The notes below the pieces were generated by a model that was given only the letters and a program-made list of their open reading frames with translations, searched no databases and was not told the DNA's origin. A stretch of 64,000 nucleotides of DNA from Methylobacter sp. S3L5C (lineage in GTDB: Bacteria > Pseudomonadota > Gammaproteobacteria > Methylococcales > Methylomonadaceae): the NCBI RefSeq assembly GCF_022788635.1, contig NZ_CP076024.1, positions 930,001-994,000 on the forward strand, given 5' to 3'. How positions within the stretch are numbered: position 1 is the first letter of the stretch; every line of letters starts with the position of its first letter. Both the position numbers and the translations under genes were made by a program. Below, one piece after another: positions 1-9,205 of the stretch.

Positions 1-128
1 ATCTCTTGATCGGCACGATAAGCATCCGGAAACCCAATTTTTTCATAGCGAGACATTTCACGATTAAGTGCCATTTCACGAAAATCTTCAAAATTAAGAT
101 TTTCAAACAAGGAATGGTGTTTTTTCAT
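1..128 (-). CDS. Partial SAM-dependent methyltransferase-like protein (N-terminus only)
   Basis: An open frame on the minus strand starts with ATG at 128 and runs off the left edge, leaving about 42 codons. The visible N-terminus contains the segment RYEKIGFPDAYR, which I associate with class I methyltransferases found in O-antigen and other polysaccharide clusters. It lies just downstream of the wzt-like gene in the same orientation, so it is probably the next gene of the polysaccharide locus. The catalytic domain is outside the window, so the function is inferred from the N-terminus and context only. Confidence 0.5.
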   Translation of the reverse strand, partial: MKKHHSLFENLNFEDFREMALNREMSRYEKIGFPDAYRADQE

Positions 129-194
129 ATTCAATTACTCATAGATAGCAAGTACTGTTTGGGATTGTTTATTTGTAATTTGATCTGCATTTGG

Positions 195-1550
195 TCAATT
201 TACATCAATCTTCTGAATACTAATATCAACGTCTTGCCATACTAATGCGGGGAAAATGTCATGAATATCGCTACCAAAACTACTTCGAAACACAATAGCA
301 TTTTCAACCACATCAATATACTCATGTGCGATATTTCTTTCCACGATACTTTCAATCCCAAGGGTGAGTGTATATGCTCCTTGAGCGAGTATGTTCTGGC
401 CACGTATTTCAATAAGATAGTTATGGCCGGCTAGCAGATCAGGGACTGTAATACTCGAGTGATTTGTAGTCATTGAGCCTATCAGCTGATTACCCTTAAG
501 ATCCTTAAACGAAAATCCAAAAACCGGATTTTCTACATCCACTTCAGCCCACACCAGAAAACGGATCAAAAAATCTTCTCGTAAACAGATTGTTTCGACA
601 GGTAGGGAGTTACTGTTCAGAAGAGCTACATTAAGAATACTGGCTCTACCGTCTCCATAGCGCCGCCAACCTTCGGAAAAAGAGCTATAGTTTTCCAGAT
701 CAGCTAAAGGGTCTTTAACTTTAATGGCAATGGAAGATTCCAATTTTATTGAGTCCTCACGGCTTTTTGATAATTCATTATTAATAGATAAATGTGCTTC
801 TGCAACATATTTGCCTATCGTTAACTCGGGATCACCATAGGCTTTCATCTCCCCATTACTCAACCATAGAACTTTTTGGCAAAAATTTCTTACGCTCGAC
901 GTGTCATGACTGACAAATAGCACAGTTGTACCCGTGTCCATTAGTTTTTTAAGCCGTGTCATACATTTTGCCTGGAAGGTAATATCACCTACAGCGAGAG
1001 CTTCATCAATAACCAATATGTCAGGTTGTACATTTATCGCGACAGCAAAAGCGAGCCGTAACATCATTCCACTTGAATAAGTTTTTACCGATTGTTCAAT
1101 AAAGTCACCGATGTCGGCAAAGGCAACGATATCATCAAAACGCGCATCTATTTCTTTGTTGCTTAAGCCTAGCACTGAGGCATTCATATACACGTTTTCG
1201 CGCCCGGTAAATTCTGGATTAAAACCGGAGCCAAGTTCCAGCAAGGCGGCTATGCGACCATAGGTTTCAACGCTGCCAGCGGTGGGGTTGAGGGTGCCAC
1301 AGATCATTTGTAGCAGGGTTGATTTTCCGCTGCCATTGCGTCCGATAATACCGACAGTCTCGCCTTTTTTGACTTCAAAAGAAACGTCTCTAAGCGCCCA
1401 GAACTCGTGAAAATATTGTTTAGGTGTCTGCCAGGTTAATCGTTGCAAACGTGGGGCGACAAATTGCTTAAGCCGATCACGCGGATTGTCATAGATTTGG
1501 TAGCATTTGCTAAGATTTTGAACTTTGATGGCGATGTCGGTTGTGCTCAT
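195..1550 (-). CDS. wzt: Polysaccharide ABC transporter ATP-binding protein (Wzt type)
   Basis: ATPase of an O-antigen/teichoic-acid type ABC exporter, working on the cytoplasmic face of the inner membrane. Visible motifs are Walker A (GRNGSGKST, about residue 70), the signature segment YSSGM (about 165) and Walker B (ILVIDEAL, about 183). The protein has 451 residues instead of about 250. The extra C-terminal part (about 280-445) looks like the beta-rich Wzt-C domain that in characterised systems binds the modified end of the glycan and so couples chain termination to export. It follows the permease gene with a gap of 74 bases. Expected partner: the Wzm protein at 1625-2479. Confidence 0.93.
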   Translation of the reverse strand: MSTTDIAIKVQNLSKCYQIYDNPRDRLKQFVAPRLQRLTWQTPKQYFHEFWALRDVSFEVKKGETVGIIGRNGSGKSTLLQMICGTLNPTAGSVETYGRIAALLELGSGFNPEFTGRENVYMNASVLGLSNKEIDARFDDIVAFADIGDFIEQSVKTYSSGMMLRLAFAVAINVQPDILVIDEALAVGDITFQAKCMTRLKKLMDTGTTVLFVSHDTSSVRNFCQKVLWLSNGEMKAYGDPELTIGKYVAEAHLSINNELSKSREDSIKLESSIAIKVKDPLADLENYSSFSEGWRRYGDGRASILNVALLNSNSLPVETICLREDFLIRFLVWAEVDVENPVFGFSFKDLKGNQLIGSMTTNHSSITVPDLLAGHNYLIEIRGQNILAQGAYTLTLGIESIVERNIAHEYIDVVENAIVFRSSFGSDIHDIFPALVWQDVDISIQKIDVN

Positions 1551-1624
1551 TTAGTTAATCCGTTGTCATCAGCTGGTTTTGGTTTTGTAATCGCCATATC
1601 AGGTTAATTGCGGCGCAGCCATTT

Positions 1625-2479
1625 TTAAAGAACATCAGCAAAGCCTTTTCTGGTTTTTTGGAATAAAGCAAAGCCTGCCCAAGCAATTATGGTGGCTGCC
1701 AGAGTGTATACGCCCAATCCTGCCCAATTTGGCAAATGACCCCAGATGAGCACTTCTCGAGCCTGTTCAATAATAAAGGTGAGTGGATTAGCCATGATAA
1801 CTGCACGAAATCGCTCTGGCACTGCAGTTATCGGGTAAAAAACAGGAGAAAGAAACATTAAAACGGTGGTAATGATGCTGATGGTTTGTCCAACATCACG
1901 CAGAAATACACCGATAGATGCGAGTATCCAGGCAAGTCCTGTGGTTAAGATAACCAGTGGCAGTAATACCAGTGGAGTAAAAACTGCTGTCCATTGTAAG
2001 TAGCCGTTAAAGAGTGCAAAGGCAGCCAGTAGTACGCAAAGACTGACAAGGCTATGGAATAATGCCGCTCCCATGGTGATGATGGGCAGAATTTCCAAGG
2101 GAAAAACCACTTTTTTGACGTAATTAACGTTGGCAAGGATGAGTGACGGTGCGCGATTTACGACCTCGCTAAACAGACTCAGCACAATCATGCCGACAAA
2201 CAGCACGACTGCGAATTGTGTTTTACTGTCATCACCACCGACGCCACCCCAGCGGGATTTGAAAATTTCCGAGAATACAAATGTATATACGATCAGCATA
2301 AACACGGGATTAAAAAATGACCAAGCCAAACCCATGGCAGAGCCTTTATAACGGCCGACTACTTCGCGTTTGGTCATTTGCGCAATAAGCTGGCGGTTAC
2401 GCCAGAGGCTTTTGATCAATGCTACTGGGGATACAAGCTGCGCGGCGTGCGGGTTTATTGCTGTTGAGGCATCGTTCAT
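1625..2479 (-). CDS. wzm: Polysaccharide ABC transporter permease (Wzm type, ABC-2)
   Basis: Inner-membrane subunit of the O-antigen exporter. The 284 residues carry about six hydrophobic segments and the ABC-2 pattern: an N-terminal amphipathic stretch (IAQMTKREVVGRYKGS), the motif SFFNPVFMLIVYTFVFS, and near the C-terminus MANPLTFIIEQAREVL. Length and layout match TagG/Wzm/KpsM-type permeases. The gene order wzm-wzt on one strand indicates co-transcription. Residues 1-25 are polar and start at a clear ATG. The rest of the neighbourhood is glycosyltransferases, so the substrate is most likely an undecaprenyl-linked surface glycan. Confidence 0.92.
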   Translation of the reverse strand: MNDASTAINPHAAQLVSPVALIKSLWRNRQLIAQMTKREVVGRYKGSAMGLAWSFFNPVFMLIVYTFVFSEIFKSRWGGVGGDDSKTQFAVVLFVGMIVLSLFSEVVNRAPSLILANVNYVKKVVFPLEILPIITMGAALFHSLVSLCVLLAAFALFNGYLQWTAVFTPLVLLPLVILTTGLAWILASIGVFLRDVGQTISIITTVLMFLSPVFYPITAVPERFRAVIMANPLTFIIEQAREVLIWGHLPNWAGLGVYTLAATIIAWAGFALFQKTRKGFADVL

Positions 2480-2845
2480 GCTTAATGTTTCACTCTTATT
2501 AATAATTTGGCTTGCTGGAATTTTTCAGACAAAAATTGTTTACTGAGATAAATACTTTCCAAGCCGTCAGGTTAAAAAACGCGCAGAGTCTGTCAAGTAC
2601 ATGCCTGGATGAGCCTAAGCTTCGAAGGTGTTTTTAGCAAGCCTTGGGAAACTGTTAAATACCAACTTTTCAATGGAAGGCTTACAAAGCAGAACAATTA
2701 GGAAGTAAAATAACTTATAGAAAATCAGATTATACCGTATTCCTGAAAACATAATGAAAAGCTGATTATAGTTCGATAAATTTAATGTATAGCTTAACTT
2801 GTATTAACGCTATTTTATCCGATAGCCTTACCTATGTATTTTTCA
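2480..2845. other. Gap without a gene (366 bases)
   Basis: AT-rich stretch between the glycosyltransferase stop and wzm. It has stop codons in all frames and no convincing RNA or terminator. It probably contains the promoter for wzm-wzt, but I see no consensus strong enough to mark. Confidence 0.5.
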
Positions 2846-4789
2846 TCATTGCAACAAATTTTGCCAACACTCGGTAAAAGATTCCTTTGAGAAATCCTCG
2901 GAGCGGATTCGGGTGCGCACCCTCATTTCTGATAGCCCCGGTTCTGGTTGCAGAAAAATCCCTTGGGTTAGCTCAATCAGCCTGTCTTCTGTATCATAGC
3001 AGTACCCGTTCCAGTTATCCTGAATGATAATAGCCGGACCACCGTTGTTAACGACTAAAGGGATTACTCCTGCAGACATCGCCTCGACAACGCTTAGGCC
3101 AAACGGCTCGCATTTTTCAGGCTCTGTTGTTGCGTCGACACCAAAACCGACTCCGTGCCAGTAGACGAAGGAGCTTGCATAAAGTGTTGCCAATTTACTT
3201 GGTGATGCATCTACATGAAAATGTACGGGTAGCCCCTGTGCCAGGCGCTGACATTCAAGAAAGTACTCTCGATGCTGAGGTTCTGGGTGGATCGAGCCAA
3301 CCAGATGAAGTTCTGATCTGATACCGGACTCGTATAGTTTTCTAAATGCACGAATCAAGAAGTCTTGTTGTTTGCAATGTCCACCAGTGAAAAATCGGCC
3401 GACAGAAATAATGCCGCTACGCCGAATGCCTAAGTTAAAGGCTTGCATATCAACTGGCGGATTAATGATATGTATTACCTGGCTGGGTATACTGTATCGA
3501 ACTAGCTGTTTAATTAAATGATTTTTAACAAAGTCCGAATAAACAATGAAAGCCTCGTAGTCATCCATCCAATTCGGTTGCTGATTGATTTCATCCTGTG
3601 TACACGGGAAGGGAAGTTGGCAACAATAGAAATTTCTTTTTCCCAATGCCTTAACTGGCGCAGTAACTTCGTTACCCATGGCGACAAAAATATCGAAACG
3701 CGGCATCGCCTCTGCCATTGTAAGTGTGGTTATAGACAAACCTTGGAGATTGAGTCCTAAAATTGCAGCAATTTTGGTAATGCGGAGATAAGAATATTTC
3801 TCTGGAGTTACCAGCCATACCTGATAACCAGCCTGGATCAAGGCTTCTGTTGCGGCTAATAAATATTTTACTTCTCCACCCGGGATGATGCTGCAGAGCG
3901 TAAAAACAGCGGCTGTTGGTTTTTTACCCGGTTGCCCTTTTTCGATAATAAGTGTTGAATCTAATATTATGTCAGAGTGCTGGTCGGTCTTTAAATAATT
4001 GCCCCAGCGCTGCACAAATTTTTCACGGTTTATTGCGAGAAGGCTATTCAAACGTAAGCCGTTTTTAGGATCGGCGGTAGTAGCATTTTCATGGTGAACG
4101 ACACAGGCCTCTGAAACATAGTAGGTTTTAAGTTCTAGCTGGGCAATCTTGAGGCATAAATCAACATCCTCGAAATAGCCTGGTTCGTATATAAAATCGA
4201 AGCCGAGAACCTTCTCAAAGGTCTTTTTCCGCAGCAGTACCGCAGCTGCTGAAACATAATCGACTTCGCGTCTGTGATTAAACCGGGGGGACTCCGGGTC
4301 TTGGAATTTTCCAATTTGAATCGAGCCGCCTTCTTCATCCAAAAGGGCTCCGGCTTCTTGAAGAAGTCCATTAGGATAGATGAATTTTGGTCCGGCTACG
4401 CCGCAATCCGGGTAATCGTTAAATGCTGCCATCAGAGGAGCCAGCCAGCCAGGCGTCACGATTACATCATTGTTCATAAAAAGAAGAAATTCTCCCTTTG
4501 CCAATTCAGCGCCAATATTATTTCCCTCGCCAAAGTAACGATTCACGTCGAGGCGCAAGAGTTTATAAGCTCCTTTGAATGCCGAAAGAACCTGAAAGTC
4601 ATCTGATTGGCTTCCATTGTCAACCACTATGATCTCGTAATAATACCCGGAAGTGTATTCCCAGATACTTTGCAAGCAGTCAATTGTCAGATGAGCCTTG
4701 TTAAAATTTAAAATAACGATAGAGACTTGTGGGGTATTTTCGCTGTACCAACAAGAAGCAGATGCCATATTTGCAGGATTTATTTGCAT
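2846..4789 (-). CDS. Two-domain glycosyltransferase (GT2 + GT4)
   Basis: A 647-residue protein made of two glycosyltransferase domains. Residues about 18-270 form a GT-A fold of family 2: VSIVILNFNKAHLTIDCL at the start, the sugar-nucleotide metal site in FMNNDVIVTPGWL, and EPGYFEDVDLCL further on. Residues about 290-645 look like a GT-B domain of family 4, with ISVGRFF and the donor-binding stretch EPFGLSVVEAMSAG. Such fusions can add two sugars in succession or alternate linkages during chain growth. There is no signal peptide or membrane segment, so it should act in the cytoplasm on lipid-linked glycan. It is separated by only 17 bases from the upstream methyltransferase. Confidence 0.88.
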   Translation of the reverse strand: MQINPANMASASCWYSENTPQVSIVILNFNKAHLTIDCLQSIWEYTSGYYYEIIVVDNGSQSDDFQVLSAFKGAYKLLRLDVNRYFGEGNNIGAELAKGEFLLFMNNDVIVTPGWLAPLMAAFNDYPDCGVAGPKFIYPNGLLQEAGALLDEEGGSIQIGKFQDPESPRFNHRREVDYVSAAAVLLRKKTFEKVLGFDFIYEPGYFEDVDLCLKIAQLELKTYYVSEACVVHHENATTADPKNGLRLNSLLAINREKFVQRWGNYLKTDQHSDIILDSTLIIEKGQPGKKPTAAVFTLCSIIPGGEVKYLLAATEALIQAGYQVWLVTPEKYSYLRITKIAAILGLNLQGLSITTLTMAEAMPRFDIFVAMGNEVTAPVKALGKRNFYCCQLPFPCTQDEINQQPNWMDDYEAFIVYSDFVKNHLIKQLVRYSIPSQVIHIINPPVDMQAFNLGIRRSGIISVGRFFTGGHCKQQDFLIRAFRKLYESGIRSELHLVGSIHPEPQHREYFLECQRLAQGLPVHFHVDASPSKLATLYASSFVYWHGVGFGVDATTEPEKCEPFGLSVVEAMSAGVIPLVVNNGGPAIIIQDNWNGYCYDTEDRLIELTQGIFLQPEPGLSEMRVRTRIRSEDFSKESFTECWQNLLQ

Positions 4790-4806
4790 ATTGTTATCTC
4801 TATTGT

Positions 4807-5826
4807 TTATCGCAGGCGGCGAACAAGATCGTTTAAGTCTCGCAATGGCTTGGTAATTCGCATTGAAAGCGATTGCATAAGCATTTCATTCCCGCGATGG
4901 ACTTCTTCAATCTCTTGATTTTCTTCACGCAAAGCATTAATTTGTCTTTGGAGCTCTTCGGTTTGCTGTTTCAAAGCAGCGGCAAGCTCCATTTCATACT
5001 TATAGGACTCAATCTCAGTTTTGCGTCGGTCAGCAATCATCTGCCTGTTAGCGGAGTCTATTTCGTTTAATTGTGATCTCAACATCGATTCGGTTGCTTG
5101 TGCCTCAACAAATTTTCCAAAAGTGGAAAAAGCAAGTCGCACATATGTGGTATCTTCATCTTTCAGGTGACACAAACGCTGAAGACTGTCTGGCACTTTA
5201 TCGCCAATTATTAGCACCCCAAGACCATCACTATGGATGAACGAGAAGGTGCATCCCGGATACTGCTGTGATAGCTCGTGAAATAATTTCCAAACACCAA
5301 ATTCTTTTTCCCGAATATTAATATCATGAAAAAGAACGACAGCTTGCGAGCTTAACTTCGGAAGCCAAACTTCAAAATTGTGCTTCACCTCTTCATAATC
5401 GTGTTGTCCGTCAATATGGAGCAAGTCGACGCTGCCATCTGCGAAATAGTTAAGCGCATTATCAAATGTGGAACGAACAAGCCGGGAGAAACTGGCATAT
5501 TGTTCATCGTGATAGTTGGAATACTTTTGATAAATGACCTCGTTGTCTGTGCCTGCTTGGTCATCTTCTTTCCATGCAGCTACTCCGTAGCATGCCGTGT
5601 CAAGAGAAAATAACTGAACTGCTTGACAGAAAGCGCTGTAAGAATCACTTTTATGAATCCCGAGTTCAACGAAAATAGACGGTTCTAGTTTCTTTACCAG
5701 CCAAAATGCAAATGGAATATGTCCGTGCCAGCTATTGGTTTTAGTCAGGCGTTTGGGTGCAATCTGAAGGGCTTGCAATTCACCAAAAACTAGCTCGCTA
5801 GTTGAAGAGTGTGGTTTGGAATTCAT
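4807..5826 (-). CDS. Class I SAM-dependent methyltransferase with C-terminal coiled coil
   Basis: A Methyltransf_24-like domain (about residues 35-235) shows the SAM-binding strand IFVELGIHKSDSYSAF and the acidic/His motif LLHIDGQHDYEEV followed by VVLFHDINI. The last 90 residues are rich in Glu, Gln and Leu heptads and look like a coiled coil, a feature of chain-length or terminator enzymes of ABC-exported O antigens such as the WbdD type. I place the start at 5826 because AAAGAGAA lies just upstream. An in-frame ATG at 5883 would extend the protein by 19 residues but has no ribosome binding site and lies in fossil sequence. Possible role: methyl-capping of the glycan recognised by Wzt-C (inference). 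Confidence 0.8.
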   Translation of the reverse strand: MNSKPHSSTSELVFGELQALQIAPKRLTKTNSWHGHIPFAFWLVKKLEPSIFVELGIHKSDSYSAFCQAVQLFSLDTACYGVAAWKEDDQAGTDNEVIYQKYSNYHDEQYASFSRLVRSTFDNALNYFADGSVDLLHIDGQHDYEEVKHNFEVWLPKLSSQAVVLFHDINIREKEFGVWKLFHELSQQYPGCTFSFIHSDGLGVLIIGDKVPDSLQRLCHLKDEDTTYVRLAFSTFGKFVEAQATESMLRSQLNEIDSANRQMIADRRKTEIESYKYEMELAAALKQQTEELQRQINALREENQEIEEVHRGNEMLMQSLSMRITKPLRDLNDLVRRLR

Positions 5827-5883
5827 ATTTCTCTTTGAATAAAAATAATGTGGGATTGGTGCAAGAAAATGCTTTTTTGGCAT

Positions 5884-6132
5884 GATCGATATTCAATTTT
5901 CGCGGCGCGACTATCTTGTTTGGTATTGAAGTGCTTATCACTCGAAAATAGATAGCTATAACAGAATCGATATCACCATCCATTCGGATTTTTCCGTGCT
6001 CAAGCCAGATGGTACGGCTGCCAATATGCAAAATATCTTCACGTAAATGGCTGGTAATAACGAGTATTTTTGTAGCCTGAACTAACTCCGTCATACAAAG
6101 CCCATCATTATGCTTGAAGCCTTTATCATCTA
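5884..6132 (-). pseudogene. Fossil wzt (C-terminal part of an ABC ATPase)
   Basis: The minus-strand translation gives CMTELVQATKILVITSH and then TIWLEHGKIRMDGD, which is the D-loop/H-loop region and C-terminal part of the Wzt/KpsT ATPases (HLRE after the switch His, then the WLEHG motif). Walker A, the signature and Walker B are missing. The fragment begins directly at the inner end of the MITE at 6133-6292. It is a relic of a second exporter, distinct from the intact wzt at 195-1550. Confidence 0.75.
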
Positions 6133-6292
6133 GGTGCCTGTCCGAGAATAGGAACTGTCGCGAGGGAAGACAATTTTGAGTCAGATTTTTTAACCATTTG
6201 AAGCATATAGTTGTGCTATTAAACGAAAATGAGCGGAAAACAGGGCTAAAATAGCTTTTCCACTTTAGGTTTTCTATTCCCGGACAGTCTCC
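6133..6292. mobile_element. MITE-like element, copy 1 (160 bp)
   Basis: Its ends form imperfect 19-bp terminal inverted repeats (GGTGCCTGTCCGAGAATAG at the left; the reverse complement of the right end is GGAGACTGTCCGGGAATAG; 16 of 19 match). The element is flanked by TA on both sides, the target duplication typical of the IS630/Tc1 group. It contains no gene. A 160-bp relative in the opposite orientation lies at 13726-13885. It sits exactly between the fossil wzm and the fossil wzt. Confidence 0.75.
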
Positions 6293-6756
6293 TAGCGATA
6301 TCTCCCAATTCATTATCGTTGGCAATTATCCAAGTAAGGGTGAATCAAGAATTTCAAGTAGATGATTAAATGGATTTAAATCAAGCAAATATAGGCCAGT
6401 TTGATGCGGTAGAAGGCTCGTTATCGCTATCCACATGTGGCGTTAGGTAAAATACGAATTGCAGAACACTGGACAATTTGCCGAATATTGCAAAATTTCG
6501 CACCAAGACCCCTTAAAATCAAGGCTAGATTAAAAATGGCCAAATAAGCCCAAGGATGCTAATAAATACCAGCCAGCCTACTGGGTTTGCCAATAGCGAT
6601 AAATAAGAGCCGGATTATCACAATATTATGAGCAAGAATCAACAGATTCTGCCAAATCATGCGTAAGATATGCAAACATAACGGGATGGAGAGTTGTTTA
6701 ATAATTCCTTCCGCCGCAATAAAGCTGGTGCATCCTTCAATCATAACTGAAGACAT
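6293..6756 (-). pseudogene. Fossil wzm (ABC-2 permease, frameshifted)
   Basis: Pieces of one Wzm-type permease can be read in successive minus-strand frames: SFIAAEGIIKQLSIPLCLHI and WQNLLILAHNIVI (6600-6756), then in another frame NPVGWLVFISILGLIWPF (about 6535-6590), then IRQIVQCSA (about 6460), and finally GLYLLDLNPFNHLLEILDSP followed by an in-frame TAA and LPTIMNWEIS up to the MITE. The order is collinear with a functional Wzm. At least two frameshifts and several stops make it dead. It represents a former exporter operon wzm-wzt inside the present locus. Confidence 0.75.
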
Positions 6757-6911
6757 AAAACTCTAGCAAATCATACCTGCTGTAAGAAATGGTAGAAACT
6801 CTAGTATTATGAGAGTTGAAAATTTGTCCGAAGTATTATTACTAAGGTTCATAACGTTTTGCGTGCTCATGTAATAATAGAGTATAAATCATACCAGTTC
6901 GTCCAGCTATT

Positions 6912-8057
6912 TCAGCGGTACTGATCATGGTGCTGACTTATAACATCATTATAGAGATCAACATACGACCTTACCATCTGATCAGCAGTAAAGTGCTGCC
7001 AATATCGCTCCTCAGCACGTTTGCCCATGTCAGCGGCTTTCTCAGGATGCTCCCACAAATAACGCATTGCTTGTCGCAGAGCCAACGGGTCACTGGGTGG
7101 CACAACCAGTCCTGTGTCATCCTCAATATTGATAAATGTCGTTCCTGTCCCAATCTCACTGGAGATCATCGGCTTACCGTACATTGCACCCTCCAGCAGC
7201 GAAACACCAAAGGCCTCCGAACGTAAATGTGAAGGAAAAACCACCCCATAACATAGTTTTAGTAGCGCAACTTTATCCCCATCAGACTGGTATCCCAAGA
7301 AGTGAATATTGCGTAAACCAAGCTGAGTTGCCTGCTTTTTTAGTTGTACTTCAATTGGACCTGCTCCGACAATTACTATCGGGTAATCAGTTCCTTGAGC
7401 TGCCTCCAATAAAATATGTAGCCCCTTGTAATAACGGATAAGTCCAACAAACAAGAAAAATTTCTGGCCAACTATCTCTAGCCAAAACCGCATTCGATCT
7501 GGTAACGGCTGAGGATAGGTGGCTTTGTCCAACCCTATCGGAATCACGCAGACCTTGTCTTTGAAAAGTTGAAGTACATTACTGCTGGCCAAATAGTTTG
7601 GTGAGGTCGCTACAATGCGATCCACACTTCCCAGAAATCTTCGTTTCAATGGCCGATAAAGCTTGATTAGATGTTCTTGGCGAATAATATCTGAGTGATA
7701 AGTCACCACTGTCGGCTTTTTTACCCGGGTCGCAAAATGCACCACATCCATAAATGGCCAAGGAAAGTGGTAATGTATGATATCTGCCTTCTTGGCCAAT
7801 TGCGAGAAACGAAAAAAAGCGGAGGCAGAAAAACCTGTAGAAGCAATTTGAAAATCCAATGGGGCGCGATGCGCCAGATAGCCATCAATTTCGACGGTGC
7901 ATGCGTTACGGTCGGGTGTCAGTGATAGCACTTCTGTTTCGATGCCCAATTTATTGGTTCCTCTGGCAATCTGGTTGATAACTTGCTCAATACCGCCCAT
8001 CGTATCCGGAAAGGATGTTCTATAAAAATGTAGAACCCGCAGCGGTTTTTGGCTCAC
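6912..8057 (-). CDS. GT4-family glycosyltransferase
   Basis: A 381-residue GT-B enzyme. The N-terminus has the glycine-rich acceptor loop (FPDTMGGIEQVINQIA), the central linker begins a second Rossmann domain (FFLFVGLIRYYKGLHILLEA), and the donor site motif reads SEAFGVSLLEGAMYGKPMI. The start is GTG at 8057, supported by the strong GGGAGG eight bases upstream. This GTG overlaps the stop of the preceding gene by one base (TAGTG), so the two glycosyltransferases are translationally coupled. It acts in the cytoplasm on a lipid-linked polysaccharide precursor. The sugar specificity cannot be read from the sequence. Confidence 0.9.
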   Translation of the reverse strand: MSQKPLRVLHFYRTSFPDTMGGIEQVINQIARGTNKLGIETEVLSLTPDRNACTVEIDGYLAHRAPLDFQIASTGFSASAFFRFSQLAKKADIIHYHFPWPFMDVVHFATRVKKPTVVTYHSDIIRQEHLIKLYRPLKRRFLGSVDRIVATSPNYLASSNVLQLFKDKVCVIPIGLDKATYPQPLPDRMRFWLEIVGQKFFLFVGLIRYYKGLHILLEAAQGTDYPIVIVGAGPIEVQLKKQATQLGLRNIHFLGYQSDGDKVALLKLCYGVVFPSHLRSEAFGVSLLEGAMYGKPMISSEIGTGTTFINIEDDTGLVVPPSDPLALRQAMRYLWEHPEKAADMGKRAEERYWQHFTADQMVRSYVDLYNDVISQHHDQYR

Positions 8058-9205
8058 TAAATCACCTCCCGATATACCGCTAAAGTCTCTTCAGCACAGC
8101 GTTTCCAGCTAAAACCGGCTGCCTGTAACAAACCCTTTTTTATCGCCTTACCTCGCCAGATTTCATCTTCTAACCCCATTACGATTAAATTACTTAAGGC
8201 TTCCACATCCTGCGGTTCACACATTGCTGCAGCATCTCCGGCTACTTCAGGTAATGTTGAGGCATTGGAACAAACGACCGGAATACCAGAAGCCATTGCT
8301 TCAAGTACTGGTAAACCAAAGCCCTCATATAAAGAAGGAAACACAAAAACACGAGCGCCTGCATAAATCAATGGCAACTCATCAGTATCTACAAAACCTA
8401 AATAATGGACCCAACCCTCTGACACTGCGGCTTTAATGCGGGCATGTAAATGTTCACTACGCCAGCCATGATAACCAATCAACACGAGAGGCCATTGCTG
8501 TCTCACAGATGGAGGCAGCAGGGTATAGGCATCCAATAATACGTCCAAATTTTTTCGCGGCTCAATGGTACCCACATATAAGCTGTAGCCATGTAAATTT
8601 AAACCATGCTTCCTTAGTACAGGTATTAATTCATTAGCTGTTCTTGGTCGAAAATCAGCTGAACACGCAAGGGGAACCGCACGGATTTTCTCCAGCGGCC
8701 AGCCAAAATAAGCCGCGACCTCCTGGCGAGTATATTCTGAATCCGTTATCAACATATCAGTTCTCTTAAGTGTCAGTGTGATTTCTTTACGCATATATTT
8801 TACTCGCTCAGGCGGACTACAATGCGCCCAAGTAAACATAGAAAGATCATGAAAAGTGCATACACTAGGCCCTTCAAACGAAGGTAAATAAAAATTTGGC
8901 CCGTGATAAACATAATCCGAATAGCCGCGTAATGCATAACGCTTGATGGGCGTTGAAATCAATCGATACATTTCTACCGTTAACGAATTCTTGAGAATTG
9001 TCCGACCCAAATTGCTTGGAGAAAAAATATTGGGTTTACTTGATTGCACGGCTTTAGGAAGATCATCAGTAAAACGATAACCAGAGAAAAAACGCAATTG
9101 CTCAATTTGAGCTATTTCTTTAAGATGCCTGGCAAGTTCAAACGTATAACGACCGATACCCGTAAGAGGAAATCGAACCGGATCAATTGATAAAATAATT
9201 TTCAT
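8057..9205 (-). CDS. GT4-family glycosyltransferase
   Basis: A 382-residue GT-B glycosyltransferase that resembles mannosyl/rhamnosyl-type enzymes. It has the N-terminal LTGIGRYTFELARHL loop, the interdomain YVGTIEPRKNLDVLL, and the donor-binding EGFGLPVLEAMASGIPVVCS. The start at 9205 has AGGTATAG before it. It is the first gene of the pair with 6912-8057 and probably the first gene of this transcript, because about 0.9 kb of gene-poor sequence lies upstream. No membrane segments were seen. Confidence 0.9.
   Translation of the reverse strand: MKIILSIDPVRFPLTGIGRYTFELARHLKEIAQIEQLRFFSGYRFTDDLPKAVQSSKPNIFSPSNLGRTILKNSLTVEMYRLISTPIKRYALRGYSDYVYHGPNFYLPSFEGPSVCTFHDLSMFTWAHCSPPERVKYMRKEITLTLKRTDMLITDSEYTRQEVAAYFGWPLEKIRAVPLACSADFRPRTANELIPVLRKHGLNLHGYSLYVGTIEPRKNLDVLLDAYTLLPPSVRQQWPLVLIGYHGWRSEHLHARIKAAVSEGWVHYLGFVDTDELPLIYAGARVFVFPSLYEGFGLPVLEAMASGIPVVCSNASTLPEVAGDAAAMCEPQDVEALSNLIVMGLEDEIWRGKAIKKGLLQAAGFSWKRCAEETLAVYREVI

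Noticed and set aside
5798-6325. A 175-residue minus-strand frame that looks like one gene
   Set aside because: It joins the tail of a fossil wzm, a MITE and a fossil wzt end, so it is a chimera and not a real gene.
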